This document shows, one piece after another, positions 53,440-63,618 of a DNA stretch of 64,000 bases (within the stretch, counting starts at the first letter, position 1; each line of letters opens with the position of its first letter). This DNA is from Luscinia megarhynchos (lineage: Eukaryota; Chordata; Aves; Passeriformes; Turdidae): positions 4,712,001-4,776,000 of the forward strand of contig JAPFBE010000032.1 of assembly GCA_034336665.1 (NCBI GenBank), read 5' to 3'. The notes beneath the pieces were generated by a model. The model ran no database searches. It was not told the origin of the DNA and worked only from the letters and a program-made list of their open reading frames with translations. Both the position numbers and the translations under genes were made by a program.

Positions 53440-53990
53440 TATTGCGAAATTCTCCCAAGCCAGCAGTGTGCCCTGGTGGCCAAGAAGACCAACAGTATTC
53501 TGGCCTGTATCAGGAATAGTGTGGCCAGCAGGACCAGGGAAGTCATTCTTCCCCTGTACTTGGCACTGGTGAGGCCACACCTTGAGTACTGTGTCCAGTT
53601 TAGGAAGGATGTTGAGACGCTTGAGCGCATCCAGAGAAGGGCAACAAGGCTGGTGAGGGGTTTGGAACACAAGCCCTATGAGGAACGACTGAGGGAACTA
53701 GGGCTGTTTAGCCTGGAGAAAAGGAGACTCAGAGCTGACCTTATCATTCTCTACAACTACCTGAAAGGTGGTTGCAGTCAAGTAGGGGTCAGTCTCTTTC
53801 TCCAGGCATCAACAGACAGAAGGAGAGGAGACAGGCTTAAGCTGCACCAAGGGAAACATAGGTGGGATGTTAGGAAAACGTTTTTTACAGAAAGAGTGAT
53901 AAAGTACTGGAATGATCTGCCCAGAGACGTGGTATGTTGCAGTACAAGTTTAGCTTGCGCTGTGATTGCCTTAGAAACCCTGTTCGAGAC
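53440..53990 (+). pseudogene. CR1 LINE ORF2 C-terminal region
   Basis: Open for about 180 codons; carries the conserved post-RT region of CR1: [57 protein letters not shown], then [31 protein letters not shown]. The RT palm is missing and the 3' end is replaced by the ERVK-3 LTR. It looks like a domesticated gene at first sight, but it is a LINE fragment. Confidence 0.85.
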
Positions 53991-54256
53991 CATGGGCCAG
54001 CCCCTGAGTGGATATTCATCCAATCAGGTTCCACCTAGGCTGCAGACATATGATTGGTCAAAGGAGCTGGGTGGCACTGACACCGTGACCAATGATATGG
54101 TCAGGAGTGCGAATTTTGAACCCCCTATAAAAGGTGGCCTCCATTAATAAACTGACACTGTTGTCCTTGAACGAGCAAAGGAGTGTGTAGTCTTTCTCTC
54201 CGACCCCTCCCCCACCACGTGGCCACAAGAATCATGAAGTAACGAGTGTGGTAACA
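53990..54256 (+). repeat. ERVK-3 5' LTR (left edge approximate)
   Basis: TATA (ccctataaaagg) near 54122, AATAAA near 54147, a CT-rich U5, and ...gtggtaaca at 54256 just before a PBS. The U3 start is blurred against the CR1 fragment; tgggccag at 53993 is one candidate. Confidence 0.65.
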
Positions 54257-54258
54257 AG

Positions 54259-54276
54259 TGGTGCCCCGTGTGAGGA
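54259..54276 (+). promoter_or_regulatory. ERVK-3 primer-binding site, tRNA unassigned
   Basis: TGGTGCCCCGTGTGAGGA starts 2 bp after the LTR. Position and TGG start fit; I cannot name the tRNA. Confidence 0.55.
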
Positions 54277-54549
54277 TACAGACTCAGTCACTTTATACAC
54301 TGCGGAATTGAGGGAAGATGAAGGATCCGCGGGAATAGCCTGGAATCAGTCCGTGTGACAGCGGAAAGTGATGGATTTTGTCATAGTTGGTGGAAATAGC
54401 TGACACTCAGCCGGTAGGATGGAGGAAAAGCAGCGAAATTTGCTGCAAAATCCCAGTGGTACATAGCGGAGCTGCCGCGAGATTCCAGAAACCCACTAGA
54501 GGATTGGAACAGCCATTTCTAAAACCAGAATACCCCGTCTTTAAGGCAT
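54277..54549 (+). pseudogene. ERVK-3 leader and gag start
   Basis: Leader, then gag sequence in the frame running into the insertion (GAAARFQKPTRGLEQPFLKPEYPVFKAL). Interrupted at 54550 by ERVL-D; resumes at 61737. The open frame running past 54550 into the LTR is a fusion artefact. Confidence 0.5.
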
Positions 54550-55090
54550 TGTCCCGGGTTGGTGTTATGACTACTCCTCTCCCTGCCCCCCCGCTGTCTG
54601 CACGGAGCTGCCGCTGCCGTTGCTGCTCCTCCCCCGCCCCCGCGGCTTGCCCCGGCTGCTGCGCCTGCTGCTGCTGCTGCTGCCCCGCTGCTGCTGCCCT
54701 GGCTGCTGCTGCGCTCTTGCCACGTTTTTTTTTTCTCTCCCCCTCCCTTCTTCCCCTCATCTCAAAAATCTGCACCGGCTCCAGACGGGGACCTAAACAT
54801 CAAAAACTGCCTCTGGAGTCTGCCAAAGAAGCTTTTCGCCCTTCCCAGCAGCGACTGTCTGAGCTCGTCCATCCTCACTCACATTGGTGAAAACATTTTT
54901 TGTCATCTGGGGATCGTTCAGTCCTGGTGCTGGGAAGTGTTTTCCTTGTGCTTGTTAATAAATAGGTTTTTTCCACTTTTCCCCCTAAGGAAAATTCTTT
55001 CCGAGCCCGGTGGGGGGAGGAATTATGGGGGGTTTATTCTCTGGGGGGCTCCTTTGGATGTTTTTCCCAATTTTGTCCTAAACTTAAATA
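54550..55090 (+). repeat. ERVL-D 5' LTR
   Basis: tgtcccgggttgg... to ...cctaaacttaaata, 541 bp. CTG runs at 54655-54715, AATAAA near 54955. Very close to 61194-61736. The terminal CA is changed to TA here. Confidence 0.88.
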
Positions 55091-55094
55091 AATT

Positions 55095-55112
55095 TGGTGG
55101 CCCATACGGGGA
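55095..55112 (+). promoter_or_regulatory. ERVL-D primer-binding site, tRNA-Ile type
   Basis: TGGTGGCCCATACGGGGA, one difference from ERVL-A (G to A inside the site). Confidence 0.78.
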
Positions 55113-55176
55113 AACCAGAGAAAGTGGAAAAAACTTTAATAATATTTTGTTTTCAATTGTTTGTTTTAGTATTGGT

Positions 55177-57801
55177 ATGTTTTTAGAACCCATAATGTCT
55201 TCTGGAGTAGAAGCCTGCCTGGATGTTTGGTCTTTAGGGTTTTTTGAAGTGTTAATACCCCTGTAGTCCTTGGGTTTGTTCTCTTATCCGGAGATAGCCC
55301 CGGTGTTGTCCCTAATACTTAGGTTTTGCATTAAAGGGGTATTAACCAAAATATTTATTGGGCTAGGCTTGGTTGTGATGATTTGCAGGAGGTTTATAAG
55401 AATGTTAGAATCTGCTTCAGGGATGTATAATTCATGGCTTTTGTTGTGCACTCAATTTATTAGAGGAGAAGCAGGCAAAGAGGATTTCTTGCCTTTATTT
55501 TCCTTCTTCTCCTCTGAATCATTTACATCTCTATTAGAAAATGTTCAGTTCTCCCTGAATGTTAAGGAAACCATCTTTCTGGTATTTAATTTAGTAAGTT
55601 TTTTCTATACTGTCTGCAGCTTATATAAAATGAAGGCTGAAATGTGGGAGTCCAGAGTAGTCCTCTGGCCTCCTTGGGGGTCTCAAAACCCCCCTGGCAA
55701 GGGTCTCAAAGACCCCTGAATGAGACCCTGGTGTCTCAGGCACTGAATTCAAACCCCTGGGGGAAATTACCAACACAGAGGGAAGGGAAACAAGCCACCA
55801 AAATCAGTAAAGTGTAAATTAGGTTGTTAGAACGTAGATAAGTAGACTTTTGGGGATGTTTGTGATAAGGGACACGTGGCCAAGATGGAAGATTTGGGGG
55901 TGTGGATACCTCTTCCTCCTTCTTCTCCATGTCATCCATGCTGGGTGACATGCTGGCACTGTCAGATTGGACGGTGTCAGAGCTGGACTGTTTAATAAGA
56001 CTGTATTGTATTGGAAAATAATTATAAATACCTAGTACGTAATTTAGACTATAAAAGATAAGTCCTGCCTTTCTTAGGCAGATTCTGCCTTGGACATCTA
56101 GCGAGCAGACTGCTGCTCGCTGGACAAAGCATTCCTGAGATAAGGAAGAATAAACAACCATGGAAGTCTCTGAAAACAGCCTCCTGCAGTCTCTCTTCAG
56201 TGGCATCGGGGAAAAAACAGGATGTAAACCACCTTTATGTCCTCCTGAGGTGATCTCAAGGGTAAGGAGACACCTCGGGATGTGACACTGAAATTTCTAG
56301 AGGGGCTGGTGAGACTCCTGATTTAGGAGTAAAGCCAAGCAGGAGGAATCTGAGTAGAGTGAGAAATGGGAGAACATGGGCCAAATTCTAAAGAATTTTC
56401 TGACCCTATTGTCTGGGACTTCCCATCTGAACAGATTCAGGATCCAGTTGAGGTTGCAAAATACCTGAAAGAGAAGTGTCAGGATAACTCTAAGGAGAAA
56501 AGGATTATTACAGTGAGCTGGGCCCTGGCATATGCCTATAGCACTCTGCTAGATACTGTAGGGCAGCAGGCAGAGGAAAGGGGACAGGGAGATAAGTTAT
56601 CTACTATCCCAGTCACTCAGGTTGCTGCCAAGCCCCGAAGCTTGAAACCAGCAGCTAAACTAGACAGTAAGCTTCAACCAATGGCTGTGGCTACCAGCAC
56701 AAGGAGTGGAAAGCGCACAGCTAAGACTGATCGGCCAGTGCAGGATGATGATGATGATGATGCAGGAGAAAGACCCTCAACACCTCCTGAATGAAACCCA
56801 GAGATAAAGCGACTGGTGCAAGATCAGAAACTAATATTGAGTCCTTTTCCTTAAAAGACCTTCGTGGTCTAAGGAAAAATTATACGAGACGACCCGATGA
56901 GTCCATAATTAGTTGGCTGGTCCGGCTTTGGGATGCGGCAGGCGAGGCTACCATCCTGGATGGCACTGAAGCGAGACACCTGGGATCCCTGTCACATGAT
57001 CTTGTCATCGATCAGGGAATGATGAGAAGAACTAACCCTCACAGCCTCTGGGCACGTGTCCTGGATAGTGTGGCACAAAGATACTTATGTGCAGATGATC
57101 TTTAAATACAGCAGTCACAATGGAAGACCATAAAGAAAGGGATCCAACGCCTGAGAGAAATTGCAGTGGCGGAAATTATTTTTTCGGATGATATAACAAC
57201 TAAGAATCCAGACCTAGTAGCATGTACCTCTGTGATGTGGAGGAAACTTGTATGACTGGGGCCACCTGAATACGCTTCTGCTTTATCAATAATGAAGCGG
57301 GATGAGGTATATGAAACTGTGCTTAATATGGTCAAAAAGCTTCGGGCCTATGTGAATGCTGTGCATGGCCCAACCCATGCCAGAATTGCAGCTGTGGAAA
57401 CACGCTTGCAAAACTTAGAAGATAAGATAGAGGAGAATCAGAGACTCAGGAAGGAGATTAAGGAGGACCTCCTCCAAATCTCAGCTGTACATATTAGAAA
57501 CCCTGGTGCCCAACGTAGACGTTCCTTGAATGAGGAAAGGAGGTAAAAAAAGTTGTGGTTTTTCTTGCGGGATTGTGGAGAGAACATGAGGAGATGGGAT
57601 GGGAAGTCTACGGCTGCTCTGGCACAACCGATGAGGGATTTGAAGGAAGGCAAGATTGAAAGAGGAAGTTCCACCAAAAGGAGAGCCGCTCCTGTTGCCC
57701 ATAGCCAAAGTGCCAAATGTGATAGTGATAATGACATGTCTGACCCTCTTGAAGGAACCTCTAAGACGTATACCCCAGGAAAGAAGGATAAACAGGCTTA
57801 G
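55177..57801 (+). pseudogene. gag: ERVL-D gag, split by a solo LTR
   Basis: N-part 55177-55642: hydrophobic segments as in ERVL-B (VLIPL..., IFIGLGLVVMI, IFLVFNLVSFFYTV), with TAG at 55264 where the sisters have Trp. After the solo LTR, 56294-57801 holds the acidic DDDDDD run (~56745), the capsid-like GTEARHLGSLS (~56960), TAA for Tyr near 57103, the coiled coil (~57370-57450) and the basic tail, ending at TAG 57799-57801. Frame changes near 56340 and 56790. No zinc knuckle. Confidence 0.8.
55643..56287 (+). mobile_element. Solo LTR in ERVL-D gag, 6-bp duplication
   Basis: 645 bp, tgtgggagtcc... to ...gatgtgaca, flanked by perfect ctgaaa (55637-55642 and 56288-56293), as for ERVK-type integration. 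TATA (actataaaag) near 56050, AATAAA near 56149. It interrupts gag just after the third hydrophobic segment. Confidence 0.85.
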
Positions 57802-57830
57802 AGGGGCCCTGCCTCTAGCCAGGGTGAGGC
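57799..57830 (+). promoter_or_regulatory. Predicted amber readthrough signal of ERVL-D
   Basis: TAG 57799-57801, 5-nt spacer, stem CCCTG 57807-57811 with CAGGG 57820-57824, second stem CCTC 57812-57815 with GAGG 57826-57829. Pol follows in frame. Confidence 0.55.
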
Positions 57831-60800
57831 GAGGGAGAACCGTGTCTTTTGGACCGTGTGGATTCGGTGGCCTGGCACATCAAAACCACAGAAGTATAGA
57901 GCTTTAGTTAACACAAGTGCACAATGTACGATAATTCCATCAAGATATGTGGGGGAAGAATCTGTTTCTATTGCTGGTGTGACAGGTGGATCACAGGATT
58001 TCACCCTGGTGGAAGCGGAAGTGAGTTTAACTGGAAAGAAATGGAAGAAACATCTTATTGTGACTGGTCCAGAGGCCCCATGTATTTTGGGCATAGATTA
58101 CCTTCGAAGCGAGTGTTTTAAAGACCCAAAAAGACTCAGGTGGGCATTTGGGATAGCAGTTGTAATGACAGAGAGAATCTGGCAATTGAACACCCTGCCT
58201 GAACTGTCTGAAAATCCAATTACTGCAGGACTCCTGAAGAAAGAGCAAAAGGTACCAATTGCCACTTCCGTAGTACATCGCCGGCAATATAAAACAACAC
58301 GAGATGCTGTGATCCCCATCCATAAGATGATCCGGGAGCTAGAGAGCCAAGGGGTGGTGAGCAAAACCCACTCACCCTTCAACAGCCCCATCTGGCCTGT
58401 GCGCAAATCTGACGGAGAATGGAGATTGACTGTGGACTACCGCGCATTGAATGAAGTCACCCCACCGCTGAGCGCTGCTGTGCCGGACATGCTGGAGCTC
58501 CAGTACGAGCTGGAGTCCAAGGCAGCAAGGTGGTATGCCACCATTGACATTGCCAATGCATTTTTCTCCATTCCTTTGGCTGCAGAGTGCAGGCCTCAGT
58601 TTGCCTTTACATAGAGGGGTGTGCAATATGCTTGGAACCGACTGCCCCAGGGGTGGAAGCACAGTCCTACCATCTGTCATTGACTGATCCAGACGACACT
58701 AAAAAAAAGTGAGGCTCCAGAACATTTACAATATATTGATGACATCATTGTGTGGGAAGACACAGCAGCAGAGGTGTTTAAGAAAAGAGAAAAAATAATC
58801 CGAAACCTCCTGGAAGCCGGCTTCGCCATCAAGAGGAGTAAAATTAAGGGACCTGCTCGGGATATTCAGTTTTTAGGAGTGAAGTGGCAAGATGGACGGC
58901 GTAAAATTCCTACTGATGTCATCAACAAAATTACAGCTATGTCTCCACCAACCAACAAGAAGGAGACACAAGCTTTCTTAAGTGCTATAAGTTTCTGGAG
59001 AATGCACATTCCTGAATACAGTTAAATTATGAGCCCCCTTTACCTGGTTACCCGCAAGAAGAACAATTTCCATTGGGGCCCTGAGCAGCAACAAGCCTTT
59101 GCCCAGATAAAGCAGGAAATTGCTCATGCCGTGGCCCTTGGCCCAGTCAGAATGGGACCAGATGTGAAGAACGTGCTTTACTCTGCAGCCGGAAACCATG
59201 GTTTGTCTTAAAGTCTTTGGCAAAAAGTACCTGGCAAGACCCAAGGCCGACCACTAATATTCCAAAGTCGAAGCTACAGAGGGTCTGAAGGTAACTACAC
59301 CCCAACCGAAAAGAAAATCTTGGCTGCCTAAGAAGCAGTCCAAGCGGCCTCAGAGGTGATTGGTACAGAAGCGCAACTCCTCCTGGCACCCTGACTGCTG
59401 GTGTTGGGGTGGATGTTCAAAGGAAAGATTCCCTTCCCTCACCATGCCACCAGTGCTACATGGAGCAAGTAAATTGCTCTCATTACACAGCGTGCCCAAA
59501 TTAAAAAACTAAATCGCACTAGAATTCTGAAAATAATTGCAAATTGGCCAAAAAGTAAAAGTTTTGGTGTGGCAGACAATAAACAAAAACCAGTGACCCG
59601 GGCTGAAGAAGCCCCGTCCTACAACCAGCTACCAGCAAAGGAAACACGCTATGCTCTATTCACCGACAGTTCCTGTCGTGTCGTAGAGATGAATCAGAAA
59701 TAAAAAGCAGCTGTATAGAGCCCTACACAACGAGTTGCAAAGGCTACCGACAAAAAAGGGGGATGTAGTCAATTCGCTGAACTCAAAGCCGTCCAACTGG
59801 CCCTTAACATTGCTGAAGAAAAGAAGTGGCCAAAGCTCTATTTGTACACTGATTCCTAAATAATATCCAATGCTCTGTGGGGATGGCTGAAGAGATGGAA
59901 AGAGGTGAACTGGCAGCGTAGAAGAAAACCAATCTGGGCTGCTGCCAAGTGGAAAGACATCGCTACTCTGTTAGAAAAACTACCTGTGAAAGTTCGCCAT
60001 GTAAATGCCCATATCCCCAGAAGTAAAGCTAATAAAAAGCAGCAAAATAATCAGCAAGTAGATCAGGCTGCAAAAATAAGGGAGTTAAAAATCAACTTAA
60101 ATTAAGAACATAAGGGAAAGTTGTCCCTGGCTCAATAGGCCCATGATGCCTCAGGCCATCAGGGTAGAGATGCCACCTATAAGTGGACACGAGACCGAGG
60201 GGTGGATCTTACCATGGACAGCATAACACAAGTTATTCATGATTGTGAAACCTGCGCTGCCATCAAGCAGGCCAAACGGGTGAAGCCCCTTTAGTATAAA
60301 AGATGATAGTACAAGTACAAGTACGGGGAGGCTTGGCAAATTAACTACATCACACTGCCTCAAACCCGCCAGGGTAAACGTTATGTACTGACCATGGTAG
60401 AAGCCACCACCGGGTAGTTAAAGGCTTACCCTGTGTCTCATGTACTGCCCGCAACACCATCCTAAGCCTAAAAAGCAGGTCCTTTAAAGGCATAAGTACC
60501 CCTGAGAAGATCAAGCCAAACAATGGAACTCATTTTAAAAATAACCTTGTCAACACCTGGGCTAAGAAACACAGTATTAAATGAGTGTACCACATCCCTT
60601 ACCATGCACCAGCTGCAAATAAAGTGAAGAGGTACAATAAATTGTTGAAAACCACCTTAAAGGCATTGGGTGGGAGATCTCTCAAAAACTAAAAGCAGCA
60701 TTTGGCAAAGGCCACTTGGTTAGTCAACACTCAAGGTTACACCAACCGAGCAGGTCCCGTCCAGTCTGAGTGCCTTAATGTAGTAGACGGAGACAAAGTC

Positions 60801-60977
60801 CCAGTGCCCCATGTCAGAGGTTTGCTAGGGAAGACAGTATGGATTAATCCTGCCTCGAGTACAGGCAAACTCATTCGTGGGATTGCCTTTGCTCAAGGAC
60901 CAGGATGTACGTGGTGGATAATGCAGAAAGATGGAACAACCCACTGTGTACCTCAGGGAGATCTGATTATAGGGTGA
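57802..60977 (+). pseudogene. pol: ERVL-D pol, G-to-A damaged
   Basis: Protease (LVNTSA near 57905, where the sisters have LVDTGA, so the catalytic Asp is lost), RT open to 58614 with a TAG replacing Trp, YIDDI near 58735, then RNase H and integrase riddled with TAA/TAG/TGA at former Trp codons (59209, 59857, ~60104, ~60415, ~60593). The last 90 codons of integrase (60702-60977) are open again. Most differences from ERVL-A/B in the damaged part are G to A. Confidence 0.88.
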
Positions 60978-61177
60978 AAATTATATACAAATATCATTGT
61001 TGAGTGTTACCACCATTGTCTGTACGTTAGATCTTTTGGACATGAGGCAGAAGGAAATGTATAAGTGGCGAAGGTCCGAGAAAACGTGTAAGTGTTGAAG
61101 GTTTGAGCAAGTAGATGAAAGCTTTTACATTGTATAGTGGTGTATATATCCCAATCGTGTGTCAATGTTCACGATGT

Positions 61178-61193
61178 GGGATAAGGGGTGGAA
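61178..61193 (+). promoter_or_regulatory. ERVL-D polypurine tract
   Basis: gggataaggggtggaa, identical to ERVL-A, touching the LTR. The 200 bp between the pol stop and this tract are non-coding. Confidence 0.75.
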
Positions 61194-61736
61194 TGTCCCG
61201 GGTTGGTGTTATGACTACTCCTCTCCCTGCCATCCCCCCCGCTGTCTGCACGGAGCTGCCGCTGCCGTTGCCCCCCTCCCGCCCCCCCGCTGGCTTGCCC
61301 CGGCTGCTGCTTCGCTGCTGCTGCTGCTGCCCCGCTGCTGCTGCCCTGGCTGCTGCTGCGCTCTTGCCACGTTTTTTTTCTCTCCCCCTCCCTTCTTCCC
61401 CTCATCTCAAAAATCTGCACCGGCTCCAGACGGGGACCTAAACATCAAAAACTGCCTCTGGAGTCTGCCAAAGAAGCTTTTCGCCCTTCCCAGCAGCGAC
61501 TGTCTGAGCTCGTCCATCCTCACTCACATTGGTGAAAACGTTTTTTGTCATCTGGGATCGTTCTTTCCTTGTGCTGGGGAGTGTTTTTCTTGTGTTCGTT
61601 AATAAATAAGTTTTTTCCACTTTTCCCCCTAAGGAAAATTCTTTCCGAGCCCGGTGGGGGGAGGAATTGTGGGAGGGTTTATTCTCTAGGGGGCTCCTTT
61701 AAATGTTTTCCCCCAATTTTGTCCTAAACTTAAACA
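61194..61736 (+). repeat. ERVL-D 3' LTR
   Basis: 543 bp, tgtcccgggttgg... to ...cctaaacttaaaca, CTG runs at 61305-61355, AATAAA near 61604. Followed by the ggtat duplication and ERVK-3 gag. Confidence 0.88.
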
Positions 61737-62216
61737 GGTATGGACTTTTTTTCTTTAAAAAATAAGAATTAATTACAATGAGCTGGCTTTACTAGCCCTG
61801 CTCACGTGGTGTGAAAGCCACAAACTGGTTATATCCAAAGGAACTTCATTAGACTTATTAACTTGGAAGAGGGCTGACAAAAACATACTTGTAGCAGCCT
61901 CTGATGGCAAGGAAACAGTCATCAATATTATAAAACCATGGAGGATTGTCCTGGACTTACTAAAACAATTAAATAATGAAAGGGGGAGGAGGACAGGTGG
62001 GGTGAACACAAACGGCTGTGAAACCCCTACCCAGAAACCAGAGACAGTTGTTCAAATCTGCGGGGGCAGCCAGACCAACTCTCTATACCGCCCCGCGCCA
62101 GCTTTGGCTGGCCATGGCTGCTGTGGGACTTTGCCCTGCTGCTGTGAGACTGTGATAGCTGGGACAGCCCATAGCACCACTTTGGGTGATGCCTTGGGTT
62201 TTAGCTTTTAGACTTT
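61737..62216 (+). pseudogene. ERVK-3 gag continuation
   Basis: Reads ELALLALLTWCESHKLV, LDLLTWKRADKNILVAASDG and IIKPWRIVLDLLKQLNNE, a matrix-like helical region, then a Pro/Cys-rich part to a stop near 62210. A stop near the junction (61771) and the ERVL-D insertion inactivate it. No capsid follows before the minus-strand LTR at 62252. Confidence 0.6.
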
Positions 62217-62251
62217 TTAAATTTTTTGTTGCTTAGTGTGTAACACTGAAC

Positions 62252-62587
62252 TGTAACGCTGACTGGTGCCAGGTCGGAGACAGACGACACGACACTCTGT
62301 GATTCATGTGATAAAAAGCACTTTATTCTTGTAAGCCCTCCTTAAATAGAGAGTTTGGATTTCCCAGACAAACACATATGATTGCTTGGGAGTTTGGATT
62401 GTTCAGCTCTTTGACCAATGCGTGTCTGCAGCTTAGGATGGAACTCAGGAGAAATCACTGCTTGGGTTTGAATATATCCTATCATTGTTCACCTAGGGAT
62501 CTGTTTATCAAACCAGGCTACTCGAACGGAGTCTCTTATTTATGGCTGAATTAATTGCCCAGCTACAAGTCAGCTTGTGCTGTGACA
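62252..62587 (-). repeat. ERVK-4 3' LTR (-)
   Basis: Minus strand TGTCACAGCACAAGC... to ...CAGCGTTACA, 336 bp. AATAAAG on the minus strand at ~62330. The polypurine tract on the coding strand (AAAAAAGAAGCAGGGAAT, 62588-62606) fixes the start. Confidence 0.75.
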
Positions 62588-63134
62588 ATTCCCTGCTTCT
62601 TTTTTATAAAAAAAACAAACAAAACACACAAAAAAATGCAAAATAAGCAACTTGTTCTCTGTTACCTTACCTGGCAGGGTCCTTTACAGGCAAGATGACA
62701 CAGACAACATAACATTAATTTGAATGAGTTTTTTATCTAGTTTAATAAACATGGCTCTCCTAGTTGATTATGTGTTCCATATATCACTGAAGCTGCAGCG
62801 CTTATGTTCAGGACCTGTTAAGCAAATTTATTACCCTTTGGTTAATCATGTCACAGTTTAACTGCTTAAAGATATAAATTGTACCTTAACTCTATAAACA
62901 TAAAGAATATTTAACCTCTTAAACTGGAATTATAATTAAATTCATCATATAAAACATCCAATTTTAGAACTGTGAGAAAACCTAACTTAACAGAAACAAA
63001 CCATTTTTAAACAGGAAAAACAATTTGTAAATAAATAAATCTTAAAGTAATCTGTTATTTTAAAAGTCTTGTAATTCAATGAGGTAGGCGAACAAGTTTT
63101 TTCAATCATTGTTCTGCACTTGGCTCGACCACCT
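62588..63134 (-). other. AT-rich spacer between integrase and LTR
   Basis: About 540 bp, AT-rich, stops in all frames, no env-like motif. The right end of the integrase frame is at 63135. Confidence 0.5.
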
Positions 63135-63618
63135 TCATGGAGGAGCTAGAAGGAGGATGCTGTCTGTAGTTCTGTGCAGGACGAACACATCGGGCAGGTA
63201 CCCAATGCGTACCCATGTCTGTGGAAACACATGCATATCTCTGTCCCCAGGTAATAAGATTCCATGGACCTCCCCATTATAGGTGGCAAGGTCTCTCACC
63301 ATCATATTGGGTTTAGGTGACTGATCATCACCAGATAATTGTAGTGATAGGAAGTGCTTTAAAATAACTGGGTTCTGGGACTTTTCTATTATTCTCAAAT
63401 GATTTAGTGTATAGATAGCTTTAGCTATCCTGCTCTGTGGGGTCTCACCACTCATTCCTTCCTTTTGTTTTTCAAGTTTATGTTTTAAAGTGCCATGTGC
63501 ACTTTCTATGATGGCTGGTCCTGCTGCTAATTTGGGAATACCAGTGTGGTGTGGCACACCCCAGAGCTGTAGGAAATATCTTGTTTTCTGTGAAATGTAT
63601 GCGGAACCATTATCAAGC
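63135..63618 (-). pseudogene. ERVK-4 integrase, C-terminal half
   Basis: Minus strand: starts abruptly at the second catalytic motif (DNGSAYIS near 63605), reads a shift, then 140 open codons (63135-63557) with the third catalytic Glu (AIIESAHGTLKH) and a betaretrovirus-type C-terminal domain. The first catalytic Asp and the zinc finger are absent from this strand. Confidence 0.8.

Larger units (their letters stand above)
54550..61736 (+). mobile_element. ERVL-D: ERVL-like provirus with a G-to-A tract
   Basis: LTRs 54550-55090 and 61194-61736, tRNA-Ile PBS, gag, pol, polypurine tract, no env. Target duplication ggcat/ggtat (5 bp, one mismatch) within ERVK-3 gag. Gag carries a 645-bp solo LTR. 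Pol has many stops from G-to-A changes between ~58610 and ~60720. LTR subtype as ERVL-B. Confidence 0.88.

Noticed and set aside
53476..54147. 223-codon frame that looks like a host gene
   Set aside because: The sequence is the CR1 ORF2 C-terminal region; its last part reads into an ERVK LTR.
54387..54890. 167-codon frame across the ERVL-D insertion site
   Set aside because: It joins ERVK gag to LTR sequence by chance; the boundary at 54550 is an LTR edge with a target duplication.
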